10,569 bases of DNA, from positions 1 through 10,569 of the forward strand of contig JAKALX010000092.1 in the NCBI GenBank assembly GCA_021823905.1, given 5' to 3'. Below, one piece after another: positions 6,115-10,569 of the stretch. Every line of letters begins with the position of its first letter. The stretch's first letter is position 1. A program made the position numbers and the translations under genes. This DNA is from Chloroflexota bacterium. GTDB taxonomy: Bacteria > Chloroflexota > Dehalococcoidia > Tepidiformales > Tepidiformaceae. The notes below the pieces were generated by a model, which searched no databases, was not told the origin of the DNA, and worked only from the letters and a program-made list of their open reading frames with translations.

Positions 6115-7068
6115 ATGAAACGACTCATTCTGGTGGGCATTGCGGCGGCGCTTGCGGCTTTCGCCGTGGCCTGCGGCGGCGGCGACTCGACGAGCAAGGC
6201 GACGACGGCTCCGTCCGCATCCGGGACCGCTTCGGCCGCGGCGCAGGTCACTGGCTACGCCCATCCCGAGCTCTTGGCCGAAACCAGTTGGTTGAAGGAT
6301 CACCTTGCGGACAAGAACCTTGTCGTTGTCGACGTGCGGAAGAAGGAAGCCTACGACGCGAACCACATCCCGGGCGCTGTTTGGTACGACCCGAACCGGC
6401 TGAAGGACGACGCCGACAAGCTCCACGTCATCAGCGAAGCCGCCTTCTCGAAACTCGCGGGCGACCTCGGGATCGACGCAACGAAGACGGTTGTCGCTTA
6501 CGACGACAGCGCCGGTCTGAGCGCGGCCCGGTTCTGGTGGGTGCTCGACTACTACGGCCAGACCAACGCGAAGGTTCTGAACGGGGGCTGGCCCAAGTGG
6601 GCCAAGGAAGCGCTGCCCGTATCGAAGGACGTGCCGACGGTGCAGAAGACGACGTTCGCGGCAAAAGTGGACGACAAAGTCATCTGCGCTATCGACTACC
6701 TAAAGGAAACGTCAGCGAAGAAAGACCCGAACGTGATCATCCTCGACGTGCGAACGGTCGCCGAATACAACGGCTCAGACGTGCGCGCGGCCAAAGGCGG
6801 CCACGTTCCCGGCGCGATCAACCTGGACTGGCAGCGGTCGATGACGGACAGCGATCCGAAGGTCTGGAAGTCAGCGCCCGAACTGGCGAAGCAGTTCGCG
6901 GACGTCGGCGTGAAGAAGGGAATGCAGGTCATCACGTACTGCCAGACGGGCGTTCGCGCCGCCCATTCGCTCTTCACGTTGAAGCTGATGGGATTCGACA
7001 GCGTGAAGGACTATGACGGCTCGTGGGCGGAATGGGGCAACAGCAAGGACACGGCGATCGCGCAGTAG
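6115..7068 (+). CDS. Tandem-rhodanese sulfurtransferase lipoprotein
   Basis: A 317-residue predicted surface lipoprotein. The signal peptide ends FAVAC, with the lipidated Cys at 20 and a Gly/Ser/Thr linker to about 45. Two rhodanese domains follow. The first (about 50-170) has VVDVRKKEAYDANHIPGA but YDDSAG where the active-site Cys loop belongs, so D130 or a neighbour replaces the nucleophile; this is the usual structural domain of tandem thiosulfate sulfurtransferases. The second (about 190-310) has LDVRTVAEYNG, GHVPGAINLDW and the loop CQTGVR, with C276 as nucleophile and R281. The enzyme would move sulfane sulfur from thiosulfate or a similar donor to a thiol acceptor outside the membrane. 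The ATG at 6115 follows GGGGGAGGA (6101-6109). It is third in the operon with YeeE and TusA; a surface location for an operon rhodanese is the notable point. Confidence 0.92.
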   Translation: MKRLILVGIAAALAAFAVACGGGDSTSKATTAPSASGTASAAAQVTGYAHPELLAETSWLKDHLADKNLVVVDVRKKEAYDANHIPGAVWYDPNRLKDDADKLHVISEAAFSKLAGDLGIDATKTVVAYDDSAGLSAARFWWVLDYYGQTNAKVLNGGWPKWAKEALPVSKDVPTVQKTTFAAKVDDKVICAIDYLKETSAKKDPNVIILDVRTVAEYNGSDVRAAKGGHVPGAINLDWQRSMTDSDPKVWKSAPELAKQFADVGVKKGMQVITYCQTGVRAAHSLFTLKLMGFDSVKDYDGSWAEWGNSKDTAIAQ

Positions 7069-7083
7069 GCGGAGGCCCACAGC

Positions 7084-7116
7084 CCGGCCCTCTCCTGCGC
7101 GCAGGGAGAGGGCCGG
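7084..7116 (+). terminator. Strong hairpin after the sulfur operon
   Basis: CCGGCCCTCTCC (7084-7095) pairs perfectly with GGAGAGGGCCGG (7105-7116) around the 9-base loop TGCGCGCAG, whose first 8 bases are themselves palindromic. It begins 16 bases after the rhodanese stop. There is no T-run after it, so it may end transcription inefficiently or protect the mRNA 3' end. Palindromes of the form CCCTCTCC-GGAGAGGG recur between genes in many GC-rich genomes. Confidence 0.6.
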
Positions 7117-7157
7117 AAGCCGTGCCGGCTCGGCGTGCCGCGACAATTCTGTCCGCG

Positions 7158-7163
7158 TAGAAT
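7158..7163 (+). promoter_or_regulatory. Possible -10 element for the thiolase-DUF35 genes
   Basis: TAGAAT matches the -10 consensus at five of six positions and lies 22 bases before the ATG at 7186. The sequence 17 bases upstream, GTGCCG, is only a weak -35 match. The preceding operon ends in a hairpin at 7116, so a separate promoter here is expected. Confidence 0.35.
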
Positions 7164-7185
7164 CCGGCCTGAATTGGAGGCTCCC

Positions 7186-8382
7186 ATGGCCGGGTTGCAT
7201 GGAGGAGCGGCGATCGTTGGCATCGCCGAGTTCGCACCGGAACGCAAGCCGTCCCGTTCGTGGATGGGATGCGAGGTCTACTCAGAGCTGGCGCGCCAGG
7301 CGCTCGACGACGCCGGGATGTCGATCCGGGACGTGGACGGGATCATCACGGGGAACAACCTGCAAGAGGCGCAGATGTTCATCCCGGCGACGCTGATTGA
7401 GTACATGGGGATCGAGTCCCATTTCTCCGAAGTCCTCGACCTTGGCGGGGCTTCGGGGGCCGGCGCGGTGATGCGGGCGGCGGCCGCGATCGAGGCCGGG
7501 CTCTGCGAGACGGTGGTGTGCATCATCCACACGACGATGCCACAGATTAACCCGAATGTGCCGCGGATCCAGCGGGCGCGCGACTGGGGCGGCGGCGTCT
7601 GGGGCTCGCCGCAGGCGGAGTTCGAGATCCCGTTCGGAGCGATCCAGGGCAGCTACGGCTACGCGATGATCGCGAACCGTTACCGGCACGAGTTTGGCCT
7701 GACGTACGAGCAGCTCGCGAAGATCGCCGTCGATCAGCGAACGAATGCGCTCGCGAATCCAAAGGCAGTCTTCCGGGGCCAACCAATCACAATCGACGAC
7801 GTGCTCAACTCGCCCATGATCGTGGACCCGCTGCACATGCTGGAGATCGTGATGCCGTGCTTCGGCGGCGCGGCGGTCGTTGTGACCTCGAAGGAGCGGG
7901 CAGCACGGGGACGGAACCGGCCCGCCTACGTGATCGGCGCGGGCGAGAACACCACGCACCGATCGGTGACGTATGACCCGGATTTCACGCACTCGCCGAT
8001 CAAGGCGGCGGCGGACCGGGCGTTCGCGATGGCGGGGATCAAGCGCGACGAGGTGGACATGGCTTCGCTGTACGACTGCTACACGATCACGGTGCTGCTC
8101 ACGATCGAGGACGCCGGATTCTGCGCGAAGGGCGAAGGGCCGAAGTTCGTGGAGGAGCACGATCTCACGTACAAGGGCGACTTCCCGATGAACACGCACG
8201 GCGGCCAGCTCAGCTTCGGCCAGTCGGGGATGGCCGGGGGTATGTCGCATATCACCGAGGCCTACCTGCAACTGACGGGCCGCGCGGGCGAGCGGCAGCT
8301 GAAGCGCTGCGACACGGTCTTCGTGAACGGCAACGGCGGGATCATGAGCGAGCAGGTGTCGCTCGTGCTCCGAGGGGAATAG
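7186..8382 (+). CDS. Thiolase-fold protein (SCP2/Ltp2-like), lacks thiolase catalytic residues
   Basis: A 398-residue cytoplasmic member of the thiolase superfamily, close in length to SCP-x/lipid-transfer-type thiolases. The N-terminus AAIVGIAEF and the double-layer fold pattern are recognisable. The classical catalytic residues are missing: the nucleophilic Cys motif reads DLGGASGAG (G88 at the Cys position), the GHP motif reads SFGQSGMAGG (Q346 for His), and the final Cys region reads FVNGNGG. YDCYTI at 296-301 matches a conserved, aromatic-rich motif of this subfamily. A Claisen thiolase reaction is thus unlikely. Family knowledge points to retro-aldol cleavage of an acyl-CoA, as in Ltp2 with its DUF35 partner in steroid side-chain breakdown. 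The ATG at 7186 has GGAGG 5 bases upstream; a GTG at 7135 is less likely. The DUF35 gene starts 4 bases after its stop, which strongly suggests a complex. The substrate is unknown. Confidence 0.88.
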   Translation: MAGLHGGAAIVGIAEFAPERKPSRSWMGCEVYSELARQALDDAGMSIRDVDGIITGNNLQEAQMFIPATLIEYMGIESHFSEVLDLGGASGAGAVMRAAAAIEAGLCETVVCIIHTTMPQINPNVPRIQRARDWGGGVWGSPQAEFEIPFGAIQGSYGYAMIANRYRHEFGLTYEQLAKIAVDQRTNALANPKAVFRGQPITIDDVLNSPMIVDPLHMLEIVMPCFGGAAVVVTSKERAARGRNRPAYVIGAGENTTHRSVTYDPDFTHSPIKAAADRAFAMAGIKRDEVDMASLYDCYTITVLLTIEDAGFCAKGEGPKFVEEHDLTYKGDFPMNTHGGQLSFGQSGMAGGMSHITEAYLQLTGRAGERQLKRCDTVFVNGNGGIMSEQVSLVLRGE

Positions 8383-8386
8383 CACC

Positions 8387-8800
8387 ATGTCGAAGTACCG
8401 CAAGAACCCGGTCCCGGTCCCAGTCCCCACACCGGTGACGCAGCCGTTCTGGGACGCGACCAAGGAGCACCGGCTGCTGCTGCAGCGTTGCGCCAAGGGG
8501 CACGTCTTCTATTACGCGCGCACGCATTGCCCGGAGTGCCTGAGCAACGAGGTGACCTGGGTCGAGGCCTCCGGCCGGGGCAAGCTGTACAGCTACACGG
8601 TCGCGAGGCGCCCGCAAGCGCCCGAGTTCGCGGAAGACGTGCCCTACATCATCGCGGCCATCACGCTCGAAGAGGGGCCACGGATGACCAGCCTGCTCGT
8701 GGAGGCAGACCCCGACAACGTGCGCATCGACGGGCCGGTCGAGGTGGCCTGGGACGACCTGGACGAGCTGGCGATGCCGTACTTCCGGCCGGTTCGCTGA
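8387..8800 (+). CDS. DUF35 OB-fold/zinc-ribbon protein, thiolase partner
   Basis: A 137-residue protein with the DUF35 layout: N-terminal helix with PFWDATKEHRLLLQRC, a zinc-ribbon (about 33-55), then an OB-fold (about 60-135) with GRGKLYSYTVARRP. DUF35 proteins bind thiolase-fold enzymes and help carry acyl-CoA substrates between sites; examples are archaeal acetoacetyl-CoA thiolase/HMG-CoA synthase complexes and the Ltp2-ChsH2 aldolase. The ribbon is incomplete: C35, C48 and C51 are present, but the usual second Cys of the first CxxC pair is G38, with H39 next to it. Residues 8-15 are a Pro-Val repeat (PVPVPVPT) encoded by near-identical hexamers. The gene lies 4 bases after the thiolase stop, with GAGGGG about 10 bases before the ATG. 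Translational coupling is likely. Confidence 0.9.
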   Translation: MSKYRKNPVPVPVPTPVTQPFWDATKEHRLLLQRCAKGHVFYYARTHCPECLSNEVTWVEASGRGKLYSYTVARRPQAPEFAEDVPYIIAAITLEEGPRMTSLLVEADPDNVRIDGPVEVAWDDLDELAMPYFRPVR

Positions 8801-8809
8801 CGCGCGAAC
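8792..8809. terminator. Small hairpin at the convergent gene junction
   Basis: GTTCGC (8792-8797) pairs with GCGAAC (8804-8809) around a 6-base loop holding the DUF35 stop codon. Only 21 bases separate the stop codons of the converging DUF35 and SDR genes, so a two-way terminator is expected around here. The stem is short and lacks T-runs. Confidence 0.25.
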
Positions 8810-8821
8810 ACGAACTGGAGC

Positions 8822-9562
8822 CTACATCCGCAACGTCTGGCCGCCGTCGATGACGAGCCCGTGGCCGGTGACGAAGCTCGATTCCTCGAGCGCCAGGAAG
8901 AGGCAGCCGTTGGCAATGTCTTCGGGCTGGCCGAGCCGGCGGACGGCGGTCTTTCGCTCCCACGCGGACCGAATATGCTGCTGGTCGAACGCGTCACGCG
9001 TCATACCGGTGTAAATCGGGCCGGGGAGGATGGCATTCGCGGTGATCCCGAATTTCCCGAGCTCTAATGCGAGGACACGGGTGAGTCCGAGCACGCCCGC
9101 TTTCGCCGCCGAGTAGGCGGCCAGCCCGTAGTCCGGCCGCAGCGCGGCAACCGACGAGATGTTGACGATGCGGCCGTAGGCGCCTGCCCGCATCTCTGGG
9201 ATGGCGCGCTGGCACAGCAGGAACATCGCCCGTAGATCGACCGCAAAGACGCGGTCCCAGTCCTCGATCGGCGTGGCCTCGGCGAGCGCGTTGAAGCCGA
9301 TCCCGGCGTTGTTCACCAGGATGTCCAGACCGCCAAGCGCGCTGACGCAACCGCCGACGATGGCCTCCGCGGCTTCGGCGTCGGTGATGTCTTTTTCGAA
9401 GGTGCGGACGCCAGTGACCCCAGCCAGGGCGTCAGCAGTCGCGGCGCCCGGGCGATCGACGGCGAAGACGCTGGCGCCCTCGGCCGCGAACAGCCTGGCC
9501 GTTGCTGCTCCCATTCCGGACGCGGCGCCGGTGACGATGGCTTTCCGGCCCTGGAGGCGCAT
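8822..9562 (-). CDS. Short-chain dehydrogenase/reductase (SDR), FabG-like
   Basis: A 246-residue classical SDR that interconverts a hydroxyl and a keto group with a nicotinamide cofactor. The cofactor motif TGAASGMG is at 11-18. The acidic D36 at the end of the second strand (FAVDR) favours NAD(H) over NADP(H). NNAG is at 84-87. The catalytic Ser-Tyr-Lys is S137 (NISSV) with Y150 and K154 (YSAAK). The Asn usual in the tetrad is D109 in VDLRAMF, a common variant. PGPIYTGM at 180-187 and the C-terminal GLVIDGGQTL fit FabG-type enzymes. The ATG at 9562 overlaps the stop of the upstream luciferase-like gene as TGATG, so the two are translationally coupled. The frame is open much further upstream, but that part is a shadow of the neighbour. 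The substrate is unknown; a beta-hydroxyacyl-CoA or an alcohol of a catabolic pathway fits the context. Confidence 0.93.
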   Translation of the reverse strand: MRLQGRKAIVTGAASGMGAATARLFAAEGASVFAVDRPGAATADALAGVTGVRTFEKDITDAEAAEAIVGGCVSALGGLDILVNNAGIGFNALAEATPIEDWDRVFAVDLRAMFLLCQRAIPEMRAGAYGRIVNISSVAALRPDYGLAAYSAAKAGVLGLTRVLALELGKFGITANAILPGPIYTGMTRDAFDQQHIRSAWERKTAVRRLGQPEDIANGCLFLALEESSFVTGHGLVIDGGQTLRM

Positions 9563-10569
9563 CACGAGCGGTTGCCCTTGCTGGCTCCGGTGAGTTCGGC
9601 CATGAGCTCGATCGCCTCGTCGTTGCCCTGGACGGTGAGGCCGGTGGCGCCGGAATCCTCCCAGGCCTGGAAACGCTGGCGGATCCTGGCGGCCGGGCCA
9701 ACGAGCGAGCCGTCGTCGCAGAACTCGTCCGGGACAGCCTCCGTCGCTTCGCCCTTGCGCCCGGCGAGGTAGAGCTCCTGGATCGTCTTCGCCGCGTCGC
9801 CGTAGCCGCGCCGGACCATCATGTCGTTGTGGAAGTTCTTGTCCTGGTGGCCCATGCCGCCCACGTAGAGGGCGATCGTTGGCTTCATCTGGCGAAACGC
9901 CGAGCGCAGGTCGTCGGTCACGATAACGGTAACGCCGGCCTGGATTTCGAAGCCTTTCCACGACTTGCCGTTTCCGGCCCGGCGGAAGCCTTCCTCGATC
10001 CACGGCCGGTACATCTTCGCGGTGTCGGGAGTGAACCCGAGAGGGAGGAGGCCGTCGCAGAGCTCGCCGGCAAGGCGGACGTTGGTCTCGGTGCCGCTCC
10101 CCAGCCAGACGGGGATGTTCGGGTTGGTGTGGAGGATCGACTTCAAGGGCTTGCCGATGCCCATGGCGCCGGGGCCGGTGTACGGCAGCGAGATCTCCTT
10201 GCCCTGGTGGGTGACCGGCTCGTCGCGCTTCAGGACTTTCTTCATGATGCTGACGTAGTCGCGCAGGCGGTAATACGGCCGGCCCCAGGGCTGGCCATAC
10301 CAGCCTTCGACGATCTGGGGCCCGGAGACGCCGAGCCCGGCGATGGCGCGGCCACCCCCGGCCAGCGCGTCGAGGGTCGCGACTTGCATCGCGCACATTG
10401 CGGGAGCGCGGCCGGCGAGCTGCATGATCGCCGTGCCAAGGCGGATTCGCTTCGTCAGCGCCGCCAGGTAGGCCAGCGGTGTGATCGCGTCGGATCCGTA
10501 GGCCTCGGCGGTCCAGACCGAGTCGTACCCAAGCTCCTCCGCGCGAAGGACCTGTTGCACGGGCAGCCG
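9562..10569 (-). CDS. Luciferase-like (LLM class) flavin/F420-dependent oxidoreductase, N-terminus cut
   Basis: A 335-residue portion of a bacterial luciferase-like TIM-barrel protein; the true start lies past the right edge. Family sequence is clear: RAEELGYDSVWTAEAYGSDA near the start, then LAALTKRIRLGTAIMQ, then LGSGTETNVRLAGELCDGLLP at mid-length. Members use FMN with NADH or the deazaflavin F420 to oxidise or reduce alcohols, ketones, aldehydes or sulfonates, and cannot be told apart reliably by eye. About 15-20 residues are missing, since the family normally opens with a short strand before this first helix. A GTG at 10560 could be misread as the start, but the frame continues to the edge with coding-like sequence. 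The stop overlaps the SDR start as TGATG. With the SDR and the converging thiolase-DUF35 pair it suggests a catabolic locus. Confidence 0.9.
   Translation of the reverse strand, partial: RLPVQQVLRAEELGYDSVWTAEAYGSDAITPLAYLAALTKRIRLGTAIMQLAGRAPAMCAMQVATLDALAGGGRAIAGLGVSGPQIVEGWYGQPWGRPYYRLRDYVSIMKKVLKRDEPVTHQGKEISLPYTGPGAMGIGKPLKSILHTNPNIPVWLGSGTETNVRLAGELCDGLLPLGFTPDTAKMYRPWIEEGFRRAGNGKSWKGFEIQAGVTVIVTDDLRSAFRQMKPTIALYVGGMGHQDKNFHNDMMVRRGYGDAAKTIQELYLAGRKGEATEAVPDEFCDDGSLVGPAARIRQRFQAWEDSGATGLTVQGNDEAIELMAELTGASKGNRS

Noticed and set aside
7186..8382. Acetyl-CoA acetyltransferase
   Set aside because: The nucleophilic Cys, the GHP His and the final Cys are all replaced, so the classical reaction is unlikely despite the fold.
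7282..8496. Long minus-strand open frame opposite the thiolase-fold gene
   Set aside because: The 404-residue translation is Arg/His-rich low-complexity sequence with no signal or domain. The plus strand carries the clear gene.

Overview
The window is a GC-rich (roughly two-thirds G+C by eye), densely coding bacterial segment. There are eleven recognisable genes, one of them cut by the left edge and one by the right edge, plus one gene remnant. I see no tRNA, rRNA, CRISPR array or insertion sequence. A member of the Chloroflexota (Dehalococcoidia-like) or a similar high-GC lineage would fit: it has many short lipoproteins with Gly/Ser/Thr-rich linkers, a Flp-pilin-like N-terminus, and a luciferase-like monooxygenase next to an SDR, a thiolase and a DUF35 protein. 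That placement is inference, because no marker gene is present.

Region 1 (1-2204, minus strand) holds a membrane protein cut by the edge, an M23 (LytM-like) lipoprotein that keeps its zinc ligands but has lost both catalytic histidines, a small remnant of a Flp pilin gene on the plus strand, and a PAS-LuxR regulator with a cysteine cluster in its PAS domain. Region 2 (2354-4100, minus strand) holds two predicted surface copper proteins: a blue-copper lipoprotein with an amicyanin-type CxxHxxM loop, and a Tat-exported two-domain multicopper oxidase.

Region 3 (4101-4567) is a divergent intergenic region of 467 bases with no convincing gene. It carries two TTGTGAAA direct repeats next to the oxidase ribosome binding site, a set of nested inverted repeats, and a candidate promoter for the plus-strand operon. 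Region 4 (4568-7068, plus strand) is a tight three-gene operon: a YeeE/YedE sulfur-compound transporter, a TusA-like sulfur carrier and a surface-anchored tandem rhodanese. The simplest reading is a sulfur relay in which the rhodanese works outside, YeeE crosses the membrane and TusA receives sulfur inside. A strong hairpin follows it.

Region 5 (7186-8800, plus strand) is a thiolase-fold protein without the usual thiolase catalytic residues, paired with a DUF35 protein. This is the arrangement of Ltp2/ChsH2-type acyl-CoA retro-aldolases. Region 6 (8822-10569, minus strand) converges on it and encodes an SDR dehydrogenase translationally coupled to a luciferase-like flavin/F420 oxidoreductase. 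Regions 5 and 6 look like part of a degradation pathway for a lipid, steroid or other hydrophobic substrate.

The most interesting possibility is that regions 1 to 4 form one extracytoplasmic copper/sulfur redox module, with the Cys-rich PAS-LuxR protein as its sensor. The divergent layout and matching cell location support this, but nothing in the sequence proves it.
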